From Verrucomicrobiota bacterium (lineage in GTDB: Bacteria > Verrucomicrobiota > Kiritimatiellia > CAIQIC01 > Lenti-01), in assembly GCA_003451935.1 (NCBI GenBank), contig DMJA01000116.1, positions 1-6,962 on the forward strand: 6,962 nt of DNA. The letters are read 5' to 3'. A program made the translations under genes and the position numbers. Shown here piece after piece: positions 1 through 6,695 of the stretch. The notes under the pieces were generated by a model. It was not told where the DNA came from, ran no database searches, and was given only the letters and a program-made list of their open reading frames with translations. Numbering within the stretch: the stretch's first letter is position 1; each line of letters begins with the position of its first letter.

Positions 1-107
1 CCAAAAACCGGGGATGGTCCTGGGGAATCGGTGCGCGCCGGGCCGCAAGGGCCCCAAAATGGCGGAAAAGGATGTTTGGAGGGCATTTGGTGGCTTCAAA
101 ACGGCTA

Positions 108-151
108 AAAATCGTTAAAAATGGTCAATTTTGTTTTTTTTGAACGATTTT
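108..151. repeat. 9-bp inverted repeat in AT-rich leader
   Basis: AAAATCGTT at 108-116 is the exact reverse complement of AACGATTTT at 143-151, separated by 26 bases. Inside the repeat, four further A-T pairs (118-121 with 138-141) are possible after one mismatch, and the loop contains the run of eight T at 134-141. This could be an operator for a dimeric regulator, or a weak stem-loop at the end of an upstream transcript. The stem is A/T-rich, so it is a poor intrinsic terminator. Function is unknown. Confidence 0.45.
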
Positions 152-237
152 GGAGGCATCTGCGGCGATTTGACTCAAAGGAGGCAAACGCCTTGCCAAG
201 GGGGGCGGGGGGTGGCATACAGGGCAAACAGTTTTCC

Positions 238-243
238 AAGGAG
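238..243 (+). promoter_or_regulatory. Ribosome binding site of the rdgC-like gene
   Basis: AAGGAG lies 8 bases before the ATG at 252. No ATG, GTG or TTG occurs upstream in the same frame before the in-frame stop at 171-173, so this site and the ATG at 252 define the start without ambiguity. Confidence 0.85.
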
Positions 244-251
244 ATTGGGCC

Positions 252-1358
252 ATGCCGTTTGAAAATGGATCAGTGAGTTTTCGGATGCTGGAATTGCCAC
301 GGGCGTTTCCAAAGGATTTCGCGGAAAAATTCGCGGCGCACCGGGCGAAATCGCTGGACGCGGTGGGGGCGGGCGAGCAGCGCGGGTGGGTGACGGGTCG
401 GCATCTGCTGGATTCGCACATCACGGAGGATTCGGCGATGCATGCCGGTTGGATCCGGCTGGCGTTGCGCCAGGCGGAGCGCAAAGTGCCGGCCGCGCTG
501 CTGAAGGCGGAATGCCGCATGGAGGAACTGGCGGTCATGGCGGCGGAAGGCAAGCCCTATTTGAAGGCGAAGGCGCGCGCAGAAATCCGCCAATCGGTGA
601 CGGAGCGCCTGTTGCCGAACATGCCCCCCCAACTGCGGGCGATTCCATTCGTTTACATGCCAGGTTCAACTCATCTCTATGTGACGGCCCTGGCCACCTC
701 TCCGCTGGATGTGTTCAACGCCGCGTTGGCTGCGACGCTGGGCTTCGGCGGCGATCCCTCGACACCGGAAACGCTGGGGGCGACGCTGAAAAAGATGGAT
801 TTGCGGGATCTGCCGGGCGCGAGCTTCTCGCCGGAGATGGAAAGCGAGGCGATGGAAGCCGCGCCGGGGCGCGAGTTTTTGACGTGGCTGTGGTTCAAGG
901 CGGAGACGCAGAATGGCAAGATGGCGCTGTCAGAAGGCCGCGACCTGGGCGTACTGCTGGAAGGCCCGCTGACCTTCACCCACGAGGGCAACGGGGCGCA
1001 CGCGGCGGTGCTGAAAAAGGGCGCGCCGGAGAACAGCATCGAAGCGAAGACCTGCCTGCTGAGCGGGAAAAAACTCAAAGAAGCGAAGATCACCTTTGCG
1101 CTGGACGAACACCACCTGTGGTCGTTTGGTTTCGAGGCGGATCAATTCCTGATCCGGGGGCTCAAATTGCCGCAGGGCGAGGGGCAGTTGGATGCCATCA
1201 GCCGCTTCCAGGAACGGATGATTTTTTTGGAACAGTGGCGCGAGATTTTCCTGGATTTGTTCGGCGCGTTCGTGGAGGTGCGGCGCGAGGCGCGGAAGTG
1301 GAAGAACGCGGTGGCCGACATCCGCGAGTGGGTGAAGGGGCGTCCGGGGCGGAGATAG
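252..1358 (+). CDS. rdgC: RdgC-like recombination-associated DNA-binding protein
   Basis: The predicted protein has 368 aa. It is recognised as a long, divergent member of the RdgC family. E. coli RdgC is about 303 aa and forms a ring-shaped dimer around DNA that limits RecA loading; it acts in the cytoplasm on the nucleoid. Shared features are the N-terminal strand followed by GWV (residues 45-47), the basic 'RQAERKVPAALL' stretch (73-84), the long charged helix before 'RLLPNMPPQ' (119-127), and a beta strand plus helix at 132-163. The second half resembles the long-form RdgC-like proteins I recall from deltaproteobacteria: 'REFLTWLWFKAET' (207-219), 'AVLKKGAPE' (252-260), a 'LWSFGFEAD' strand (289-297), 'LKLP' (304-307) and a helical, basic C-terminus. 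There is no signal peptide or membrane segment. The start is fixed by AAGGAG at 238-243. No recombination gene lies beside it. The family call rests on motif resemblance by eye; identical biochemical function in this divergent form is inferred. Confidence 0.75.
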   Translation: MPFENGSVSFRMLELPRAFPKDFAEKFAAHRAKSLDAVGAGEQRGWVTGRHLLDSHITEDSAMHAGWIRLALRQAERKVPAALLKAECRMEELAVMAAEGKPYLKAKARAEIRQSVTERLLPNMPPQLRAIPFVYMPGSTHLYVTALATSPLDVFNAALAATLGFGGDPSTPETLGATLKKMDLRDLPGASFSPEMESEAMEAAPGREFLTWLWFKAETQNGKMALSEGRDLGVLLEGPLTFTHEGNGAHAAVLKKGAPENSIEAKTCLLSGKKLKEAKITFALDEHHLWSFGFEADQFLIRGLKLPQGEGQLDAISRFQERMIFLEQWREIFLDLFGAFVEVRREARKWKNAVADIREWVKGRPGRR

Positions 1359-1511
1359 CGCAATGCGCACACAAGGGTAAACCGTTTTATTTTTCCGGCT
1401 GTTTTTCGTTTGGTTTAGAGGGTGGCACCGGGATATTCTCGACAAACAATAGTTGATGCCGAGTTCTTATTCGGCGCGGTGTCGCAAGAAATCCGTTCGA
1501 GGAGTGCATCC
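1359..1511. other. Intergenic gap between rdgC-like and peptidase genes
   Basis: This 153-bp segment begins with a small palindrome overlapping the stop codon (GCGCA/TGCGC, 1358-1368) and a T-rich patch (1385-1410) without a GC-rich stem directly before it, so I see no good terminator. TAAACC (1378-1383) and GGTTTA (1412-1417) form a 6-bp inverted repeat with a 28-base loop. A weak promoter-like pair is TTGGTT (1410-1415) and TATTCT (1434-1439) with 18 bases between. A short hairpin, GCCGA (1458-1462) with TCGGC (1471-1475), lies in the presumed 5' leader. All of these are tentative. Confidence 0.4.
1499..1504 (+). promoter_or_regulatory. Ribosome binding site that fixes the peptidase start
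   Basis: GAGGAG lies 7 bases before the ATG at 1512. It decides between that ATG and an in-frame GTG at 1422, which has no usable site in front of it and would put 30 non-hydrophobic residues before the signal peptide. Confidence 0.85.
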
Positions 1512-4500
1512 ATGAGCAAGCGAGTCATCCTGTCCGTCCTGTTGTCCGCGCTATTAATTCTTCCGGTTGCTTCGGCCCAATCCATCCATCTCAATGCAGG
1601 AACCATTGACACGGGGCGAGCCACAAAGAAGGCCTTGTTGCGTGCGGGGGCTTCAGACTTCGCCGGCCGCCAGTTGCGCCTAGTGCAGTTCAACGGCCCG
1701 ATCCAGCCGGAATGGGTCGAACAGTTGAAGGGCAGTGGATTCCAGATCGTGGATTATATTCCCGAAAACGCCTATCTGGTCTATGGCGGCTCGGCGGCGG
1801 TGAACGCGTTGCAGGCCCGCGCCAAGCACGTGAAATGGCAGGGGGCGTATCTGGCGGCCGACAAGATCCATCCGCGCGCAAAGCCCGAGGCGGCAAAGGC
1901 GCGGCGCGCTCTCACGGGCGAAGACGATTTGTTCGCGGTGCAGCTCGTGCTGGATGAAGTCGCGAACGCTGAAACCGTCGCGATCCTGACGGGCATTGCC
2001 AAGGAGCCCTTGAAGCGCAACAACGCGTTCCGCCATTACCGCAACATCGTTGTGCGGATGGATCCCGCCGAGGTCGAAGCAATCGCGTCGCGGCCGGACG
2101 TGATTTCGGTCGCGCCCTACGCCATGCCCAAGAAGTTCGACGAGCGGCAGGGCATGATCGTGGCCGGACAGTTGACGGGCGACGGGCCGACGGGGCCGGG
2201 TTATCTGGCGTGGCTGACCTCGAAGGGATTCACCCAGCAGCAGTTCGTCGATTCGGGCCTCGTGGTGGATGTGTGCGACTCGGGCCTGGACAACGGATCA
2301 ACGAATGCCAACCACTTCGGACTGTACGTCAGCGGCAACACGGGACTGGCCAGCCGCGTGGCCTATGCGCGCCTCGAGGGAACGCCCAACACCGGCAGCA
2401 CCATCCAGGGCTGCGACGGCCATGGCACGCTCAATGCGCACATCATCGGTGGCTACAACAATCTCTCCGCTGGCTTCCCCCATCAGGATTCCGCGGGGTT
2501 CCGCTATGGCCTCGGCATTGCGCCGTTCGTCAAGCTGGGCTCTTCCACGATCTTCGATTCCAGCGAGTTCACCAGTCCGGACTACGAGGATATGATTTCG
2601 CGGGCTTACCGCGACGGGGCGAAAATCAGTTCCGACAGCTGGGGCGCGGACACCTACGGGGGCTATGACATCGACGCGCAGGCCTACGACGCGCTGGTGC
2701 GCGATGCCCAGCCGGCAGACTCCGCCGTGCCCGCCGCCGGCAACCAGGAAATGACCATTGTGTTCGCCGCCGGCAACGCGGGTCCCGGCACAAGCACCGT
2801 CGGATCGCCCGGCACGGCCAAGAACGTGATTACCGTCGGCGCCGCCGAGAACGTCCACTCGCACGCGATCACCAACGGCGGCAACAGCGCGACGGGCGCC
2901 GACGGTTGCGACACGCCGGATGCCGAGGCCAACAGCGCCAACGACATCGCCAGTTTCTCGAGCCGCGGTCCCTGCAGCGACGGCCGCGTCAAGCCTGAGA
3001 TCGTCGCCCCCGGCACGCACGTCACCGGCGGCGTGGCGCAACAGGTCAAGGCGATGGCCGGCACCGGCAACGACATCGCCTGCTTCGATGGCACGGGCGT
3101 GTGCGCTCTGCCGGGTGGCGGCACCGCCGGCAGCACGAACAACTTCTTCCCGCTGGGCCAGCAGTGGTACAGCACTTCGTCCGGCACGAGCCATTCGACC
3201 CCGGCGGTGGCTGGCGGCGCCGCGCTGGTTTGGCAGTATTTCGTCAACCAGGCCTGGGGCCAGCCGAGCCCGGCGATGGTGAAGGCCTATCTGATGAATT
3301 CCGCGCGCTATATGACCGGCGTGGACGCGGCCGACGACCTGTGGTCCAACGACCAGGGCATGGGCATGATGAACCTGGATCTCGCCTTCGATGGCGTGGA
3401 CCGCATCCTGCGCGACCAGGTTCCCGCCGATACCTTCACCGCCAGCGGCCAGTCGCGCGCGGTCAGCGGTCTTGTCGTGGATTCCGGCAAGCCGGTCCGC
3501 ATCAGCCTTTCGTGGACGGATGCGCCGGGCTCGACCTCGGGCAATGCCTACAACAACGATTTGAACCTGAGCGTGACGGCCGGGGGCAAAACCTATCTGG
3601 GCAACGTGTTCAACGGGGCGGTTTCGACCAATGGCGGGGTGGCCGACGCCAAGAACAACACGGAAAGCGTCTTTCTGCCGGCGGGCACCACGGGCGCGGT
3701 GGTGGCCGTGGTTTCGGCCGCGAACATCAATTCGGACGGCGTGCCCAACGTGGAGCCGGCTTTGGACCAGGACTATGCGCTGGTGGTCTATAATTTCACG
3801 GAAGTGCAGATGCCGGTGGTGATGGGCGAAGGCAGCGCGTTGAGGGCCGAAAGCTGCGGCGTGGTTGCCAACGGCGCGATTGATCCGGATGAAACCGTGA
3901 CCGTGGATTTCGTGCTGCGCAACGCCGGCACCGCCCACACGACGAATGTGGTGGCGACGCTGCTGGCGGCGGACGGCGTCGTCGGGCCCGATGGCCCCCG
4001 CAGCTACGGCGCCTTGCTGGCCGGCGGCGCGCCCGTCACCAATTCATTCACCTTCGCGGCCACCGGCGAATGCGGCGGCACGCTAACGGCGACCTTGGCA
4101 TTGGACGACAACGGGACGGACCTGGGGCAGGCGGTGTTTCAATTCCGGTTGGGCGGCACCACGGAAGTCAGTTCGTCCAAGACCAATGGCGCAACCATCA
4201 CGCTGATCGACAACGCCTCGGCCTCTCCCTATCCCGGCACCATCACGGTTGCGGACATGGCCGGCACCGTCAGCAAGGTGACGGCCACCCTGCGCGGATT
4301 CAGCCATGCCTACCCGGAGGACGTGGACGTCATCCTCGTCAGCCCGGGCGGCCAGGCGGTTTCGCTGATGGGCGCCGTCGGCGGTGGCACCAGCGTGAGC
4401 GGCGCGACGCTGACCTTCGACGACGATGCGGCCTCGACGCTCGGCACGACCATACTCTCGGGCACCTATAAGCCGTCGGGCATGGCGGAAACGATGAATT

Positions 4501-6524
4501 CGCCCGCGCCGGCCCCGCCCTACGGCTCGGCCATGGCCGACTTCAATGGCAGCGATCCCAACGGCGTCTGGAAACTCTATGCGCTGGATGCCGCCGCCAC
4601 CGATGCCGGCAGCATTGCGCAGGGCTGGTCGATCACCGTGACCGCCGCCGAGCCGCTGTGCTGCGGCAGCAACAAGCCGCCGCTCTTCAGCTACTTGCCC
4701 AACAAGAGCATTGTTGAAAGCAATCTGCTGAGCTTCGCGGTGACGGCGACCGATCCCTACGATGGCGATCCCATCACGATGGTCGCCAGCAATCTGCCGG
4801 CGGGTTCGGCGTTTCCCGTCACCAACGGTCTCGGCACCTTCATTTGGGAAAGTGCCGCCCCGACTGGAACCTATTCCGTGAGTTTCCATGCGCAGGACAA
4901 GGATGGCGCCGTGGAGAAGACGATTTCCATTGATGTGCTGCCGACTCCGTTCGTGGACACCAACTGCCATGTGGTCCTTTCGGAATATGTCGAAGGCTCG
5001 TCCAACAACAAGGCCGTCGAAATCTACAACCCGACTCTGGATCCCCTGGATTTGTCCGCCGGGCAGTATGCGGTCCAGATCTATGCCAATGGCGCCGCTT
5101 CCGCCAGCAGCACGATCAACCTGACGGGAACCATCCCCCCGCAGGATGTGTTTGTGCTGGCCAACAGTTCCGCCTCCGCCGCCATTCTGAACGTGGCGGA
5201 CATGACGAGCGGCAGCCTGACGTTCAACGGCGATGACGCCGTGGTGCTGCGAAGCGGCGGAACGAACGGCCCTGTGGTGGATTCCATCGGCGTGGTGGGG
5301 ACCGATCCCGGAACGGAATGGGGAACGGGGTTGACCTCCACGGCCGACAACACCCTGCGCCGAAAGGCCACGGTCAAGCAGGGCGACACCAATACGGTGG
5401 ATGCCTTCGCTCCGGCGACCGAGTGGGACGGATATGCGGTGGACACGTTCGACGGCCTCGGCGCCCATACGAGCGACTGCTCCGGCCCCGGTCTGCCGAC
5501 GCCTCCGATGCTCAATGCCATCGGCAACAAGTCCGTCGCCGTGAGCAACGCCCTCCAGTTCAACGTGGTGGCCACGCCGACGGATGCCGACGCCGTGACG
5601 CTGACGGCCAGCAACCTGCCCGCCGGCGCGACCTTCGGCGCGACCAACGAACTCGGTTCCTTCGTTTGGGAGAACGCCTCGCCGACGGGCATCTACAGCG
5701 TGACCTTCTACGCCACGGACAAGGACGGAACCGACGAGGAGACCATCTCCATCACGGTTAGCGAAGAGGCTCCGCCCGGCGGTAGCACCTATGCCGAGAC
5801 GTTCGATAACACCTTGTTCTGGGGCGGAGGTGTCTTCGGCAGCTACAACGCCAAGTCCTTCACGAACGACACGGTGGAGCCAATGGGTGACTTTTTCATG
5901 ACCACCAGCGCCGTTCGCGAAACGACCTATTCCGTTACCAGCAATTCCTGGCGGCTGGGGAGCGATACGGCCCAGAACGTCTATCTGCGCTATGTGGTGC
6001 AGACCAATATCACCCGCGTAGCCGTGCAACTGGCCCGCTGGGACAACATCCCGACTCCGAACTTTGAGATCCGCTACAGTACCGACCTGGGCGGCAGCTA
6101 CACGACATTGCTTGCCACCAACGGCAACTGGTTTGCAGTGGCCGACAAGGTGTTCCAGGCGTACGACTCGGGAACGGTTAACATCCAGCCCTCGGGCGGG
6201 CAGCCGGTGTGGATTGAAATTTTCCGTAGCAGTGGCGAACGCCTGCTGGTCGACAATTTCGAGGTGGATTTTGGCGGTGCTGGCGGCGCCGTCACGCCGC
6301 CGCCGAGATTCGAGGCTTTCGTGATGTCGAACGGTATTCCGGCCTCGGCGACCTTCTTGACAGTTACGGGACAACTATATCGCTTGGATTACAGCCTCGA
6401 TATTACGGCGGTTCCTGTCGCGTGGGCGGAAGCCGACAGCGCGACGGGCACCGGCGGCGACATCACACTGTCCGACACCAACAACCTGGATGTGAAGCGG
6501 TATTACCGCATTGTGGCCCCGTAG
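1512..6524 (+). CDS. Giant secreted KP-43-like subtilisin (S8) serine peptidase with modular C-terminus
   Basis: The 1670-aa protein begins with a Sec signal peptide (basic MSKR, hydrophobic core, cleavage likely after VASA at residue 22). Two prodomain-like repeats follow (about 57-120 and 141-203). The S8 catalytic domain (about 240-635) shows Asp256 in CDSG, His304 in DGHGT, the oxyanion Asn422 in AAGN and Ser560 in GTSHSTP, so it should be active. FSSRG, DGRVKPEIVAPGT and the following beta-barrel (about 640-762, GKPVRISLSWTDAP, NNDLNL) match the KP-43 subgroup. Next come a CARDB-like beta domain (775-882), a proprotein-convertase P-like domain (890-1045, PEDVDVILVSPGG), an Ig/cadherin-like module (1054-1142), a lamin-tail-like domain (1152-1320, LSEYVEGSSNNKAVEIYN), a second copy of the Ig-like module (1331-1416), a jelly-roll-like domain (1427-1588) and a 72-residue C-terminal module (1599-1670). 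All 12 cysteines lie in the exported part. It probably digests extracellular protein. There is no LPXTG or PEP-CTERM-type anchor. The peptidase class is secure; accessory domain names are by eye. Confidence 0.9.
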   Translation: MSKRVILSVLLSALLILPVASAQSIHLNAGTIDTGRATKKALLRAGASDFAGRQLRLVQFNGPIQPEWVEQLKGSGFQIVDYIPENAYLVYGGSAAVNALQARAKHVKWQGAYLAADKIHPRAKPEAAKARRALTGEDDLFAVQLVLDEVANAETVAILTGIAKEPLKRNNAFRHYRNIVVRMDPAEVEAIASRPDVISVAPYAMPKKFDERQGMIVAGQLTGDGPTGPGYLAWLTSKGFTQQQFVDSGLVVDVCDSGLDNGSTNANHFGLYVSGNTGLASRVAYARLEGTPNTGSTIQGCDGHGTLNAHIIGGYNNLSAGFPHQDSAGFRYGLGIAPFVKLGSSTIFDSSEFTSPDYEDMISRAYRDGAKISSDSWGADTYGGYDIDAQAYDALVRDAQPADSAVPAAGNQEMTIVFAAGNAGPGTSTVGSPGTAKNVITVGAAENVHSHAITNGGNSATGADGCDTPDAEANSANDIASFSSRGPCSDGRVKPEIVAPGTHVTGGVAQQVKAMAGTGNDIACFDGTGVCALPGGGTAGSTNNFFPLGQQWYSTSSGTSHSTPAVAGGAALVWQYFVNQAWGQPSPAMVKAYLMNSARYMTGVDAADDLWSNDQGMGMMNLDLAFDGVDRILRDQVPADTFTASGQSRAVSGLVVDSGKPVRISLSWTDAPGSTSGNAYNNDLNLSVTAGGKTYLGNVFNGAVSTNGGVADAKNNTESVFLPAGTTGAVVAVVSAANINSDGVPNVEPALDQDYALVVYNFTEVQMPVVMGEGSALRAESCGVVANGAIDPDETVTVDFVLRNAGTAHTTNVVATLLAADGVVGPDGPRSYGALLAGGAPVTNSFTFAATGECGGTLTATLALDDNGTDLGQAVFQFRLGGTTEVSSSKTNGATITLIDNASASPYPGTITVADMAGTVSKVTATLRGFSHAYPEDVDVILVSPGGQAVSLMGAVGGGTSVSGATLTFDDDAASTLGTTILSGTYKPSGMAETMNSPAPAPPYGSAMADFNGSDPNGVWKLYALDAAATDAGSIAQGWSITVTAAEPLCCGSNKPPLFSYLPNKSIVESNLLSFAVTATDPYDGDPITMVASNLPAGSAFPVTNGLGTFIWESAAPTGTYSVSFHAQDKDGAVEKTISIDVLPTPFVDTNCHVVLSEYVEGSSNNKAVEIYNPTLDPLDLSAGQYAVQIYANGAASASSTINLTGTIPPQDVFVLANSSASAAILNVADMTSGSLTFNGDDAVVLRSGGTNGPVVDSIGVVGTDPGTEWGTGLTSTADNTLRRKATVKQGDTNTVDAFAPATEWDGYAVDTFDGLGAHTSDCSGPGLPTPPMLNAIGNKSVAVSNALQFNVVATPTDADAVTLTASNLPAGATFGATNELGSFVWENASPTGIYSVTFYATDKDGTDEETISITVSEEAPPGGSTYAETFDNTLFWGGGVFGSYNAKSFTNDTVEPMGDFFMTTSAVRETTYSVTSNSWRLGSDTAQNVYLRYVVQTNITRVAVQLARWDNIPTPNFEIRYSTDLGGSYTTLLATNGNWFAVADKVFQAYDSGTVNIQPSGGQPVWIEIFRSSGERLLVDNFEVDFGGAGGAVTPPPRFEAFVMSNGIPASATFLTVTGQLYRLDYSLDITAVPVAWAEADSATGTGGDITLSDTNNLDVKRYYRIVAP
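4671..4937 (+). repeat. Ig/cadherin-like module, copy 1 (within the peptidase gene)
   Basis: Residues 1054-1142 of the peptidase. Key residues are NKS, ASNLPAG, GTFIWE, PTGTYSV and DKDG, the pattern of putative-Ig (He_PIG-type) modules of bacterial exoproteins. By eye about half of the residues are identical to copy 2 at 5502-5759. The DNA has diverged at many third positions, so the duplication is not recent. Confidence 0.75.
5502..5759 (+). repeat. Ig/cadherin-like module, copy 2 (within the peptidase gene)
   Basis: Residues 1331-1416 of the peptidase, with NKS, ASNLPAG, GSFVWE, PTGIYSV and DKDG at the same spacing as copy 1. The lamin-tail-like domain sits between the two copies, so the order is Ig-LTD-Ig. 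Each copy probably acts as a rigid spacer. Confidence 0.75.
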
Positions 6525-6544
6525 ATCGACCGGGCCTGCCTGCG

Positions 6545-6579
6545 CGCCGCGTTCCGCGAGGGACGCGGCGTATTTTTTC
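6545..6579 (+). terminator. Intrinsic (rho-independent) terminator after the peptidase gene
   Basis: CGCCGCGT (6545-6552) pairs exactly with ACGCGGCG (6563-6570). The stem continues inward through a T-G wobble and two C-G pairs to a GCGA tetraloop of the GNRA type (6556-6559), giving 11 pairs in all. The T-rich tail TATTTTTTC follows at 6571-6579. It starts 20 bases after the peptidase stop codon and should separate this transcript from the next gene. Confidence 0.9.
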
Positions 6580-6624
6580 AAGGGAGGAAATCGGACCGTG
6601 TCCCCCATGCCCGCCTTTTCCCTA

Positions 6625-6652
6625 TTGCCAAATGTCCGCAGTGGGGTATCGT
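6625..6652 (+). promoter_or_regulatory. Candidate sigma70-like promoter for the exported protein at 6696
   Basis: TTGCCA (6625-6630, five of six matches to the -35 consensus) and TATCGT (6647-6652, four of six to the -10) are 16 bases apart. They lie between the terminator and the gene, and would give a leader of roughly 35-40 bases before the ATG. The -10 match is modest, and consensus rules for this bacterial group are uncertain. Confidence 0.4.
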
Positions 6653-6695
6653 CAGCCCATCATTTGAACGGAATTCTTCCACACGGGAGCGGCAC

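Larger units (their letters stand above)
1..251. other. Intergenic leader upstream of the rdgC-like gene
   Basis: I see no convincing gene here. All three + frames are open for the first 100 bases or so and then stop (frame 1 near 106, frame 2 at 116-118, frame 3 near 141-143), so the tail of an upstream gene cannot be excluded, but none of the translations is recognisable. Bases 95-155 are much richer in A/T than the rest of the window, as expected for a regulatory region. The segment holds a 9-bp inverted repeat (108-116/143-151), a Shine-Dalgarno-like AAAGGAGG (177-184), a small hairpin (183-187/193-197), a G6-C-G6 tract (200-212) and the ribosome binding site of the next gene (238-243). 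No clear -35/-10 pair was found. Confidence 0.6.

Noticed and set aside
40..54. GGGCC/GGCCC hairpin near the left edge as a terminator of an upstream gene
   Set aside because: The stem has only five pairs and no T-tract follows it.
170..198. TTGACT (170-175) as a -35 element for the rdgC-like gene
   Set aside because: No TATAAT-like hexamer lies 15-19 bases downstream; the sequence there is GC-rich.
125..553. Minus-strand frames over the leader and 5' end of the rdgC-like gene
   Set aside because: They cross the non-coding AT-rich leader and have Ser/Ala/Pro-rich translations without recognisable features.
386..1456. 356-codon + strand frame overlapping the rdgC-like gene
   Set aside because: The Gly/Ala/Arg-rich translation has no family resemblance, and it overlaps a well-supported gene with a good ribosome binding site.
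1422..1511. GTG start giving a 30-residue N-terminal extension of the peptidase
   Set aside because: No usable ribosome binding site lies before it, and it would bury the signal peptide. The ATG at 1512 has GAGGAG at proper spacing and gives a standard Sec signal.
2298..3938. 546-codon open frame on the minus strand opposite the peptidase gene
   Set aside because: The translation is rich in His, Arg, Gly and Val with no recognisable domain, as expected for the reverse complement of GC-rich coding DNA with strong third-position bias. The sense gene has a full catalytic motif set over the same bases.
4083..6374. 763-codon open frame on the minus strand opposite the 3' part of the peptidase gene
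   Set aside because: It has the same low-complexity shadow composition and no signal or domain, while the sense strand encodes clear beta-rich modules throughout.
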